Assembly: GCA_946886645.1 (NCBI GenBank)
Contig: CAMPIY010000071.1
Location: 1-8,485, forward strand
Source of the DNA: an uncultured Sphingomonas sp.
GTDB lineage: Bacteria; Pseudomonadota; Alphaproteobacteria; Sphingomonadales; Sphingomonadaceae
DNA: 8,485 bases
Direction: 5' to 3'
In this document: positions 1 to 5,767 of the stretch, piece by piece
How positions within the stretch are numbered: the first letter of the stretch is position 1
Layout of the letters: each line of letters opens with the position of its first letter
Translations under genes and position numbers: made by a program
Notes under the pieces: model-generated
The model's database searches: none
The model's input: the letters and a program-made list of their open reading frames with translations, nothing else
Told to the model about the DNA's origin: nothing

Positions 1-360
1 ATCCAGGAAGAGACGACGATGAGCGGCGGGGAAAGCCTGTGGCGCGCGCAATGGAGCGAGCGAACCGATCCCTTCGCCCATCTCGGCCCGGCGCAGGCCA
101 TGCGCTCCGCCACGCGCGGACCCGGTTGGCAAAGGGCGGCCAGCGGCAATTTCAACGCTCAACCCCAGCGCGTCGTCGAAGCGCGCGCGTCGGCCGTGTC
201 GCTAGGCAACAAGGGCCGCGACGATTTGAGCGTCGGCCAGCGCGTCTTCCACGGCAAATTCGGTTACGGCACGATCCAGGAGATCGAGGGCAACAAGCTT
301 GAAATCGATTTCGAGAAAGCCGGCCGGAAGCGGGTGCTGGACTCATTCGTCAGCACCTGA
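1..360 (+). CDS. uvrD: UvrD/PcrA-type DNA helicase, C-terminal end (5' truncated)
   Basis: The frame is open from base 1 and ends at TGA 358-360, so the start lies upstream of the window. About 119 codons are visible. The last 45 or so residues read VGQRVFHGKFGYGTIQEIEG followed by NKLEIDFEKAGRKRVLDSFV. This is the small Tudor-like C-terminal domain of UvrD/PcrA superfamily 1A helicases, which contacts RNA polymerase or DNA repair partners. The preceding stretch is low in hydrophobic residues and rich in Arg, Ala, Gln and Ser, consistent with the variable linker before this domain. The family unwinds DNA 3' to 5' with ATP in nucleotide excision and mismatch repair. The helicase motifs themselves are outside the window, so UvrD cannot be told from a PcrA-like paralogue. 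Confidence 0.85.
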   Translation: MQEETTMSGGESLWRAQWSERTDPFAHLGPAQAMRSATRGPGWQRAASGNFNAQPQRVVEARASAVSLGNKGRDDLSVGQRVFHGKFGYGTIQEIEGNKLEIDFEKAGRKRVLDSFVST

Positions 361-380
361 CGCGACCGCGTGCTTCCCGC

Positions 381-482
381 TTATGCCGTCATCGCGTAGG
401 CGATTGCTCCTCCGACTACCATGACGGTCATCAGCAGGGCCATCATTTGCACCTTGCGGTTGCCCTCGGCTTCGAACTCCAT
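381..482 (-). CDS. Small single-span membrane protein (33 aa)
   Basis: ATG (482-480) to TAA (383-381) encodes 33 residues. A charged start (MEFEAEGNRK) is followed by one hydrophobic segment from about residue 11 to 31, rich in Met, Val, Ala and Gly. The minus strand has a strong GGAGGGG Shine-Dalgarno at 496-490, 7 bases before the ATG. It lies downstream of the Crp/Fnr gene on the same strand, behind that gene's likely terminator, and converges on the helicase gene 20 bp away. The negative N-terminal tail, one short helix and almost no C-terminal tail suggest a small inner-membrane protein. No function is recognised. The RBS and membrane segment support it; nothing here proves expression. 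Confidence 0.55.
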   Translation of the reverse strand: MEFEAEGNRKVQMMALLMTVMVVGGAIAYAMTA

Positions 483-498
483 GCCGCTTCCCCTCCAT

Positions 499-514
499 GG
501 GCGAACTTTCGCCC
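499..514 (-). other. Short hairpin ahead of the 33-aa membrane ORF
   Basis: GGGCGAA (499-505) and TTCGCCC (508-514) are perfect inverted copies, giving a 5-7 bp stem with a tiny loop. On the minus strand it ends two bases before the GGAGGGG ribosome binding site of the small membrane ORF. It could shape that gene's leader. It lacks a T-run, so I do not call it a terminator. Confidence 0.3.
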
Positions 515-565
515 GCCCGTGGAGCATATCATCTCGATGACTCGCTGACTCGGTGAGATATTCGC

Positions 566-597
566 CAAAAAATGAAGCAATTGAGCCGCTTGCCTTC
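566..597 (-). terminator. Likely intrinsic terminator of the Crp/Fnr gene
   Basis: On the minus strand GAAG (597-594) pairs with CTTC (577-574) and CAA with TTG, with one bulged base and a 9-base loop. A run of six T (572-567) follows after one A. The stem begins inside the TGA stop of the regulator gene. The stem is short, but the T-run and position fit rho-independent termination. Confidence 0.5.
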
Positions 598-1378
598 AGC
601 CGACCGTCTCGCGGCTGGCGGTGCTTTCTTCCTCGGTCGGATAGACACCTCTCAACACGTCCTCAAAGTGCCGCCGCACCGCAAAATTGCAGCCGCAGGC
701 CAGCCCTTCGAGGGCGACGGTGTCGGTAACGCACATGCGCCCGCGCATCGTCCGGAGGAAGCCGCGAGCCTTCAGATGCTGGAGGACGCGGCTGATATAG
801 CTTCGGCCGACGCCCATCATGTTCGCCAGCTGCTCCTGCGTCAGCGGCACTTCATGGTCGCCGGTCCGCTGCATCGCCGACAGCAGCCATTTCGCCGTCC
901 GCTGCTCGATCGTATGCGCGGCGTTGCACGCCACCGCCTGGAAGATCTGCGCCATCACACAATCGGCATATCGGGCGAACAAATGGCGGAGCGTCATCGA
1001 TCGCAGCTTGGCCTGTTCCAGCTCGGCGGTCCGCATCCGATAGAAGCGGCCCGGGAACTGGACTTCGGCGCGGGCATAGGCCGGCAGGCGGCCCTGGCTC
1101 ACGATCCCGCCGACCGCGCCCTCGCGCCCGATCATCGCGGTTTCGACCGCCCGTCCATCGTCAAGCACGACCAGGAAGGAGACCAGGCTGGGTCCGCACG
1201 GAAAATAGACCCAATCCACCGTATCGCCGGGCTCGTAGAAGACAGTCCCGGTCGCGCCGGTCCACTCCGTCAGATAGGGTTCGAGCAGCGCCATGTCGGC
1301 CGGATGAAGCGCGCGAAGGAAATTATTGCCGCTGCCGTCAGGCGCTTCGACTTCGATCTCCCGCCGCCGGGTCGCCAT
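596..1378 (-). CDS. Crp/Fnr-family transcriptional regulator
   Basis: A 260-residue protein. Residues about 20-145 form a cyclic-nucleotide-binding-like beta-roll (FYEPGDTVDWVYFP, then MIGREGAVGG). A long dimerisation helix follows, then a C-terminal winged helix-turn-helix at about 179-208 (LTQEQLANMMGVGRSYISRV). There is no Fnr-type N-terminal cysteine cluster, so [4Fe-4S] oxygen sensing is unlikely; the ligand is unknown. The C-terminus carries a CGC pair (C228 and C230) and an HFEDVLRGVYP tail of a kind I recall from alphaproteobacterial members. I chose the ATG at 1378-1376, preceded by AGGGGACAGG, over an upstream in-frame TTG at 1441, which would sit only 3 bp from the inverted repeat. 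It is divergent from the HWE kinase, and the two may share control. Confidence 0.85.
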   Translation of the reverse strand: MATRRREIEVEAPDGSGNNFLRALHPADMALLEPYLTEWTGATGTVFYEPGDTVDWVYFPCGPSLVSFLVVLDDGRAVETAMIGREGAVGGIVSQGRLPAYARAEVQFPGRFYRMRTAELEQAKLRSMTLRHLFARYADCVMAQIFQAVACNAAHTIEQRTAKWLLSAMQRTGDHEVPLTQEQLANMMGVGRSYISRVLQHLKARGFLRTMRGRMCVTDTVALEGLACGCNFAVRRHFEDVLRGVYPTEEESTASRETVG

Positions 1379-1443
1379 GCACCTGTCCCCTATTTTCTTC
1401 CGTTGGTCGGGTTTGAACGCGCGTTCGCTGCTTGTGTTCAAAA

Positions 1444-1483
1444 GTGCGCAGACAATGGCGGAACCCTTTGTCTACTAGCGCAC
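1444..1483. promoter_or_regulatory. Inverted repeat between Crp/Fnr gene and HWE kinase, candidate operator
   Basis: The left arm is GTGCGCAGACAA (1444-1455). The right arm is TTGTCT (1468-1473), then ACTA, then GCGCAC (1478-1483). The two 6-base blocks are perfect inverted copies in each arm, and the inner pair is 12 bases apart. It lies in the divergent intergenic region, and a -10-like CATAAT (1483-1488) on the plus strand abuts it. This position suits a dimeric regulator acting on one or both genes, possibly the adjacent Crp/Fnr protein itself. It does not match the classical TTGAT-N4-ATCAA Fnr box. Confidence 0.5.
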
Positions 1484-1535
1484 ATAATGCCGGTGTCCGT
1501 CCCGTGACGTGGCTTTCCCGCGCGTGGAGTATGCG

Positions 1536-2555
1536 ATGACGAAGGATCGGCCCGCCGCTTCCGCCAATGTTGAAGTCCTTCACGCCGCGGTCGAGGCATT
1601 CCGGAAGCGCGAGATCGGCTATCGCGACATCCTGGAGGACCTGCCCGCCGCCATTTACACCACCGACGCGGAGGGCCGGATCACCTATTTCAATCGCGCT
1701 TGTGTGGAACTCACCGGGCGGACGCCCGTGCTGGGCGACGATCAATGGTGCATCACCTGGAAGCTGTTCGCCGCCGACGGCGCCGCTCTGGCGCATTCCG
1801 AAAGCCCGTTGGCGATGGCGCTCCGCGATCGCCAGGCGCATCGGGCGGAAGAAAATATTGCCGAGCGGCCCGATGGAAGCCGGATCGCGATCCTGTCCTA
1901 CCCGACGCCAATCGTGGATTCCGGCGGCGAATGTATCGGCGCGGTCAACATGCTGGTCGACGCAACCGAGCAATCGCAAGCTCGCGACCGGCTCGCACTC
2001 CTGGCTCGGGAGGTCGACCACCGGTCGAACAATTTGCTGACCATCATGCAAAGCTTCATCCGGCTGACCCAGGCCAGCTCGCTCGACGAATATAAGCAGG
2101 CGCTCGAAGGAAGGCTCACGGCCCTCGCCCGCGCCAACCGGCTGATCAGCGAAACGCGCTGGCAGGATGTCGATTTGAAATCGCTGCTGGAGGAGGAGCT
2201 GGAAGCGGCGTCGAGCGGCAAGGTTTCGATCCGTGGCAACACCATCGCGATCCGGCCGGACGCCGCCCAGGCGCTGGCGATGATCATCCATGAATTATGG
2301 ACCAATGCGGTGAAGCACGGAGCGCTTTCGGGATCGTCGGGGACGGTCGGCGTCCATTGGGCGATCGATGCCAACCGCGAACTGATGCTGACGTGGGAGG
2401 AAGCGGGAGGCCCGCCCGCCGCGGAGCCGAGCCGGGTCAGCACCGGCAACCGCGTCATAGACGGCGCAGTCAAGCAGCTCGGCGCACGGCTGTTCCGCGA
2501 GTGGCGGCCGGAAGGGCTGCGTTGCACCCTGCTTTGCGGGACCGCGAAGCTCTAG
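1536..2555 (+). CDS. PAS-domain HWE-family sensor histidine kinase
   Basis: A 339-residue, apparently soluble kinase. A PAS domain covers about residues 30-145 (LPAAIYTTDAEGRITYFNRA, ending near VNMLVDATEQ). The dimerisation/phosphoacceptor segment follows with EVDHRSNNLLTIMQ, His162 being the likely phosphorylated residue. The ATPase domain has the N box HELWTNAVKHG (about 252-262) and the WEEAGGPP motif (about 287-294), the W-x-E signature of the HWE family. The family autophosphorylates on His and passes phosphate to response regulators; alphaproteobacterial members often feed the PhyR general stress pathway. No response regulator lies nearby, so the partner is unknown. I chose the ATG at 1536, with GGAG six bases upstream, over an in-frame GTG at 1509. 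It is divergent from the Crp/Fnr gene. Confidence 0.87.
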   Translation: MTKDRPAASANVEVLHAAVEAFRKREIGYRDILEDLPAAIYTTDAEGRITYFNRACVELTGRTPVLGDDQWCITWKLFAADGAALAHSESPLAMALRDRQAHRAEENIAERPDGSRIAILSYPTPIVDSGGECIGAVNMLVDATEQSQARDRLALLAREVDHRSNNLLTIMQSFIRLTQASSLDEYKQALEGRLTALARANRLISETRWQDVDLKSLLEEELEAASSGKVSIRGNTIAIRPDAAQALAMIIHELWTNAVKHGALSGSSGTVGVHWAIDANRELMLTWEEAGGPPAAEPSRVSTGNRVIDGAVKQLGARLFREWRPEGLRCTLLCGTAKL

Positions 2556-3175
2556 AGCCGGCTGCCTGCGCCCAGCCGGCGATCGACGATGATCGCGATC
2601 ACGGCAACGATAGCGAACACGGCGAGCACGCCCGCAATGCTTAGGCCCAGCGCGCCGGGCGACTGGGCCGACGGATCCAGGAACCAATAGGCATACCAGC
2701 CGTCCACCGCCCCGCGCGCAAGCGCATAGGCGAGGTAGAGCGCCGGCGGCACGAGGGCCCATTTGAGGTCACGCCAGTCGAGGCCGCCGTGCGGCGCGAT
2801 TGCCCAAAGCAAAAGGAAGAGGATCGGTGTCACGTCGTGAAGGACCACGTCGGCGACCTTCTGCCATCCTTGCGGACTCCAGATCGATCGAAGCAGCAGC
2901 GAATAGACGATGCCGACGGTGACGATCGACGTCAGGCCCAGCAGCCGAGCTCGCCCGCTTGCCAGCCAGACCGGGCGGCCGAATGCGAAAGCAGTGGCCA
3001 CCGAGGCAACGCCAAGGTTGGTGAGAATCGTAAAATATCCGACGAACCGCCACAGCCCTACCGCCGGCCCGAGGCTGCCGAGGGTCAGGACAAGCTGCAC
3101 TGCAAGGCCGAACCAGGCGACGATTGCCGTCACTGCGGCCAAAGATTTCGTCCAGCTCATGCCGTCCCATTCCAT
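2552..3175 (-). CDS. Pr6Pr-like multi-span membrane protein
   Basis: A 207-residue protein with about six hydrophobic segments: residues 11-32, 44-65, 78-98, 112-128, about 140-157 and 182-200. FVGYFTILTNL and HDVTPILFLLLWA resemble the conserved membrane motifs of the Pr6Pr family, a group of unknown biochemical role. The start is uncertain. The ATG at 3175 has AGGA ten bases upstream; an ATG at 3184 lies too close to that site, and a TTG at 3223 would run into the divergent DUF1697 gene. Its TAG stop (2554-2552) shares the CTAG at 2552-2555 with the kinase stop on the other strand, so the two genes converge with a 4-base overlap. Confidence 0.72.
   Translation of the reverse strand: MEWDGMSWTKSLAAVTAIVAWFGLAVQLVLTLGSLGPAVGLWRFVGYFTILTNLGVASVATAFAFGRPVWLASGRARLLGLTSIVTVGIVYSLLLRSIWSPQGWQKVADVVLHDVTPILFLLLWAIAPHGGLDWRDLKWALVPPALYLAYALARGAVDGWYAYWFLDPSAQSPGALGLSIAGVLAVFAIVAVIAIIVDRRLGAGSRL
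2557..2580 (+). terminator. Strong hairpin just after the kinase stop codon
   Basis: GCCGGCTG (2557-2564) and CAGCCGGC (2573-2580) are perfect inverted copies with an 8-base loop. The stem starts one base after the kinase TAG. It lies inside the last codons of the convergent Pr6Pr gene, so coding constraint could also produce it. There is no T-run, so any termination effect would be weak or factor-assisted. It could act on both strands. Confidence 0.4.
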
Positions 3176-3213
3176 GACTGCCATTTCCTGCGGTATCTGG
3201 TCATAAGGAAGCG

Positions 3214-3717
3214 ATGAAGACAATCGCCCTCCTTCGCGCGGTCAATGTCGGCGGAACCGGGAAGCTGCCGATGGCGGAGCTAAAGGCGATGGCCGAAGAG
3301 CTCGGTTTCGAAAATGCGCAAACCTATATCGCCAGCGGCAACCTGTTGTTCGACACCGGCCTCAAGGAAGCCGCCGTCAGATCGAAGCTCGAGAAACGGC
3401 TCGAGGACTATGCCGGAAAGCCGGTCGGAGTGACGGTCCGGACCGCTTCGGAAATGGCCAAGGTCGTCGCTGACAATCCGTTCGCGAGCGAGCCGGGCAA
3501 CCGTGTCGTCGCCATTTTCCTGAACGAAGCGCCGGCCAAATCCGTGCTGACCGACCATAAGGGCCTGGCCGATGAGCGCATCGCGCTCGGCAACCGCGAA
3601 ATCTATGTCCACTATCCAACCGGACAAGGCACCAGCCGCCTCGTCATTCCGGCTGCCAAAGCCGGAACAGCGCGCAACATGAACACGGTGGAGAAGCTGG
3701 CGCAGCTGGCCCAATAG
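3214..3717 (+). CDS. DUF1697 family protein
   Basis: A 167-residue cytosolic protein close to the usual length of DUF1697 members. It starts MKTIALLRAVNVGGTGKLPM, the conserved N-terminal signature with the LLRAxNVGG motif. The central YIASGNLLFD and the C-terminal TARNMNTVEKL also match the family. AAGGA at 3205-3209 is placed five bases before the ATG at 3214. No enzymatic role is established for the family to my knowledge. Its promoter must overlap the 5' end of the divergent Pr6Pr gene, since the two proposed starts are only 38 bp apart. The gene ends 18 bp from the converging 70-residue ORF. Confidence 0.88.
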   Translation: MKTIALLRAVNVGGTGKLPMAELKAMAEELGFENAQTYIASGNLLFDTGLKEAAVRSKLEKRLEDYAGKPVGVTVRTASEMAKVVADNPFASEPGNRVVAIFLNEAPAKSVLTDHKGLADERIALGNREIYVHYPTGQGTSRLVIPAAKAGTARNMNTVEKLAQLAQ

Positions 3718-3735
3718 CGTCTTTCAAAGCCGGCC

Positions 3736-3948
3736 CTAGGAAGCAGCGACCTCTTCCGCCTTGACCTGCGCCTTGCGGAGCTCTTCGGCCTCGCGCAGCC
3801 GGTCCGATTTCACCGACCGGGCGGCAAGGGCGTCCCAGGCGGCAGCGGCGCGCAAATGGCCATCGCGGACGTTCGCCAGGTCGCAAGCCTCGGACTTCTT
3901 CCGCTCTTCGGCCGCGCGCGCCAGGTAAAATGAGGATTGTTGGGACAT
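3736..3948 (-). CDS. Small charged helical protein (70 aa), conserved hypothetical
   Basis: The 70 residues run from ATG 3948-3946 to TAG at 3738-3736. The sequence (MSQQSSFYLARAAEERKKSE and onward) is rich in Ala, Arg, Glu and Lys, predicts as nearly continuous helix, has one Cys (residue 22), and has no signal peptide or membrane segment. AAGG lies about ten bases upstream of the ATG. It resembles small hypothetical proteins I recall from sphingomonads, but no function is known to me. It follows cspA on the same strand with about 70 bp between, and a strong hairpin lies in that gap, so it may receive only read-through transcription. Confidence 0.7.
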   Translation of the reverse strand: MSQQSSFYLARAAEERKKSEACDLANVRDGHLRAAAAWDALAARSVKSDRLREAEELRKAQVKAEEVAAS

Positions 3949-3978
3949 GCCGGCACCTTCACGAATTACGGGGACAAT

Positions 3979-4006
3979 CGGCCCACCCCCATGCGGGGAT
4001 GGGCCG
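3979..4006 (-). terminator. Strong hairpin downstream of cspA
   Basis: On the minus strand CGGCCCA-type bases (4006-4000) pair with their inverse at 3979-3985, then after one mismatch GGGG/CCCC (3998-3995 and 3990-3987) close a 4-base ATGC loop. About 11 pairs in all. It begins 13 bases after the cspA stop. Only scattered T (ATTGT) follows, so it is either a weak terminator or a 3' end stabiliser that allows read-through to the 70-residue gene. Confidence 0.55.
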
Positions 4007-4019
4007 GCAAGTCGGCGAG

Positions 4020-4226
4020 TTAGATCGCCTTGATGTTGGTCGCGCTCTCGCGGCCGCGGCGATCGGGCTGCAGCTCGTAGGAAACGCGCTGGTCGGTCGC
4101 GAGCGTGCGCATTCCAGACGCTTCCAGCGCGCTGATGTGAACGAATGCGTCATTGCCGCCCTCGTCCGGGGTGATGAAGCCAAAGCCCTTGGCGTCGTTG
4201 AAGAATTTCACAGTACCGTTTGTCAT
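4020..4226 (-). CDS. cspA: Cold-shock protein, CspA family
   Basis: A 68-residue single cold-shock domain, the usual length. It has the RNP1 motif KGFGFI (residues 13-18) and RNP2 DAFVHI (26-31), the aromatic surfaces that bind single-stranded RNA or DNA. The family acts as an RNA chaperone that melts structure at low temperature or under stress. The reading frame stays open upstream to a TTG near 4436, but MTNGTVKFFN is the standard N-terminus, and AAGGA (4240-4236) sits nine bases before the ATG at 4226, so I start there. It has its own promoter (4398-4370), a long leader and a 3' hairpin, so it looks like a single-gene unit. The exact paralogue name is not certain. Confidence 0.93.
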   Translation of the reverse strand: MTNGTVKFFNDAKGFGFITPDEGGNDAFVHISALEASGMRTLATDQRVSYELQPDRRGRESATNIKAI

Positions 4227-4363
4227 TAGTTCGGGTCCTTCCCGGGCGGCGGACCGCCGATCGATCCGCCAAAAAAGGCTAGAAGCGGCGGAGAGGAAGG
4301 AAGGAGCGACCTGATCCATCAGGAATAGCCGCTGCCCGTAACCCACGTCATGCGACTGGTAGC
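4227..4363 (-). promoter_or_regulatory. Long cspA 5' leader with SD-sequestering potential
   Basis: From a predicted start near 4363 the leader is about 137 nt. It holds a hairpin CCTGAT-GG-ATCAGG (4323-4310) and a pyrimidine run TCCTTCCTTCC (4305-4295), whose TCCTTCC blocks are perfectly complementary to GGAAGGA at the ribosome binding site (4242-4236). The SD core AAGGA can also sit in a loop closed by CGGG (4244-4241) and CCCG (4235-4232). A further stem GGCGGA/TCCGCC (4270-4265 with 4253-4248) lies between. Alternative folds could switch translation, as long leaders of cold-shock genes do. Folding was judged by eye. Confidence 0.45.
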
Positions 4364-4369
4364 GCCGCC

Positions 4370-4398
4370 GGTATAGCCGCGGAGGCTGAAAATGACAA
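4370..4398 (-). promoter_or_regulatory. Sigma70-like promoter of cspA
   Basis: On the minus strand the -35 is TTGTCA (4398-4393), five of six matches to TTGACA. The spacer is exactly 17 bases, and the -10 is TATACC (4375-4370), four of six matches to TATAAT. Transcription would begin near 4363. Confidence 0.6.
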
Positions 4399-4444
4399 AT
4401 TTCCGTTTTTCTGCAACGATTTCCGCGCGCAATCAAATATCAAC

Positions 4445-4831
4445 TTACACCCCGTGAGCATGCGGCTGGGCATGGCCGTGCGTGCGCAGATATTTGTGAT
4501 CCAGCTCGTCGATCAGCTTGTCGCCGTCCGGAAGCCGCTTCAACAGCTCGTCGATCTTGGCTTCCATCCGGTCGTCGTTTTCCTTGGACGAAGGCGACCC
4601 GACATAGAGGAAATAGGCGAGGCCGACGACCTGCCAGAGCAGCTGGAGGAACTCAGACTGCCAATTCTCGAACGTGTCGCGAGCCATTTGCGTGAGATAT
4701 TGGTTCACCTCGACGGCCTGATGATGGGCCTCCGCCTCGTCAGCGAAAGCCTTCCAGCCGAAGAACCAGTGAAGCCCGAACGAAACCAGGAAGAAGCCCA
4801 GGGTCAGCCAGGCATAGGCATATTTGCGCAT
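4445..4831 (-). CDS. DUF6766-like two-span membrane protein with His-rich tail
   Basis: A 128-residue protein with hydrophobic segments at about 6-28 and 61-78. Between them lies a soluble loop ending ENWQSEFLQLL, which resembles the NWxSEFLQ motif I associate with DUF6766 proteins of unknown function. After the second span comes a charged helical tail (residues 82-115), then HGHAQPHAHGV with four His (118, 120, 124, 126). A strong GGAGGT precedes the ATG at 4831. The hemerythrin gene ends 29 bp upstream on the same strand, so they are probably co-transcribed. Loop and tail topology cannot be fixed from sequence alone. Confidence 0.72.
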   Translation of the reverse strand: MRKYAYAWLTLGFFLVSFGLHWFFGWKAFADEAEAHHQAVEVNQYLTQMARDTFENWQSEFLQLLWQVVGLAYFLYVGSPSSKENDDRMEAKIDELLKRLPDGDKLIDELDHKYLRTHGHAQPHAHGV

Positions 4832-4860
4832 GACCTACCTCCGCCATAGCGATCCGCTGT

Positions 4861-5373
4861 TCAGACCGTCGTTTCTTCCATCGTCGTCAGCTTGGGCGTC
4901 GGAATTCCACCGGTCTTGAACTGCTCGGTCAGCTCGGCCTTGCGCGCCGCGAGTTGCTCGCCGAGCGCGTCCATGTCGAGGCCGGCCTTGCGGGCCTGGG
5001 CAAACAGGCCCTCCATGCGCTTCTCTTCTTCCTGGACATGGTGCTCGATTTCCTCGCTGAGCACCTTGACCTTGCTGTCGTAAAATTCGTCGCTCGGCTC
5101 GCCGCCGAGGATTTCGGCAATCAGCACCTTGGCTCCGTCATGCTCGACGTAGCTCTCCTTCAGAAGGTCCTCGTCGACCTTGCCTTCACACGCAGGATAG
5201 AAAATCTCTTCCTCGATCTGGGCATGAACCGACAGGTCGAGGCAGATGTCCGTGGCCAGCTTCTGCTTGCGGCTGTCGCCACTGGCCTTTTCATAATCGG
5301 CGAACAGATCCTCGACCGTGCGATGGTCCTTCTTGAGCAATGCGATGGCGTCCATTTTTTCGGTCTCGGGCAT
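4861..5373 (-). CDS. Hemerythrin HHE-domain protein
   Basis: A 170-residue cytosolic protein with one hemerythrin-like four-helix domain at about 9-125. Candidate di-iron ligands are H17 (KKDHRTVEDLF), H50 and E54 (SVHAQIEEEIFYP), H78 (VEHD), and H111 or H112 with E116 (EIEHHVQEEEKRM). Such domains bind O2, NO or handle iron and peroxide; which applies here is not known. The C-terminal 45 residues are a helical, Lys/Glu-rich extension. I start at ATG 5373, with AAGGGG six bases before it, rather than at the in-frame ATG at 5460, because the longer version adds a 29-residue low-similarity stretch across the divergent promoter region. It leads a probable operon with the DUF6766-like gene. Confidence 0.88.
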   Translation of the reverse strand: MPETEKMDAIALLKKDHRTVEDLFADYEKASGDSRKQKLATDICLDLSVHAQIEEEIFYPACEGKVDEDLLKESYVEHDGAKVLIAEILGGEPSDEFYDSKVKVLSEEIEHHVQEEEKRMEGLFAQARKAGLDMDALGEQLAARKAELTEQFKTGGIPTPKLTTMEETTV

Positions 5374-5462
5374 GTCGAACCCCTTTTCCTGATGATGCGT
5401 TCGAACAGCGCACCGGCCGAACCGATGTTCCGTCGGCGGGACGACAGAGGGAGCGATCATCG

Positions 5463-5681
5463 ATGGATCTGAAGGGGCTGGGCTATTTGGTATCGACGTT
5501 CAGCGTGCTGTTCCTGGGCGCTGTCGCCTGGCCCTCGCCGGACGAGCCGCGCTGGAAAATGTGGGCGCTCATTGCGGGAATGATTACGTCGGTCGCAGGG
5601 ATGGCGACGCGCTTCGTCTCCCATCAGCGGGACCGCAGAGACATCAAGCGGGCCGCGCGCAACGAGCCGCCGCATCACTGA
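5463..5681 (+). CDS. Small two-span membrane protein (72 aa)
   Basis: The 72 residues start at ATG 5463, with AGGGAG nine bases upstream (5445-5450). Hydrophobic segments lie at about 5-22 and 33-50, separated by a short Pro- and Asp-containing turn (WPSPDEPRWK). The tail after residue 52 is strongly basic (SHQRDRRDIKRAARNE), pointing to a cytoplasmic C-terminus and an N-in, C-in hairpin topology. The frame extends back to 5340, but that part overlaps hemerythrin coding sequence. It is divergent from hemerythrin with 89 bp between the starts, so shared stress control is possible. No function is recognised. Confidence 0.7.
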   Translation: MDLKGLGYLVSTFSVLFLGAVAWPSPDEPRWKMWALIAGMITSVAGMATRFVSHQRDRRDIKRAARNEPPHH

Positions 5682-5767
5682 CTATTGGCGCCCGCTGCGC
5701 GCCGGGACTTCGGGAAGAATTTCTGGAGCCGCCGCCTCGTGAGGTCCGGCGAGCCCGACATGCAATC

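Noticed and set aside
572..1507. A 311-codon plus-strand open frame opposite the Crp/Fnr gene
   Set aside because: It is the shadow of the regulator, whose helix-turn-helix and cyclic-nucleotide-binding-like fold are clear; the antisense product looks like low-complexity His/Arg/Pro sequence.
1338..2291. A 317-codon minus-strand open frame opposite the HWE kinase
   Set aside because: The kinase frame carries a full PAS-HWE domain set. The antisense translation has no recognisable domain and overlaps the crp-like gene as well.
4227..4436. An N-terminal extension of the cold-shock protein from a TTG near 4436
   Set aside because: The frame is open, but the canonical N-terminus, the SD at 4240-4236 and the promoter at 4398-4370 all support the ATG at 4226.
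5407..5431. EcfG-type stress promoter (GGAAC ... GTT) ahead of hemerythrin on the minus strand
   Set aside because: GGAAC (5431-5427) is present, but the nearest TGTT is 19 bases downstream rather than 16-17, and the base before GTT is T rather than C. The match is too loose to list.
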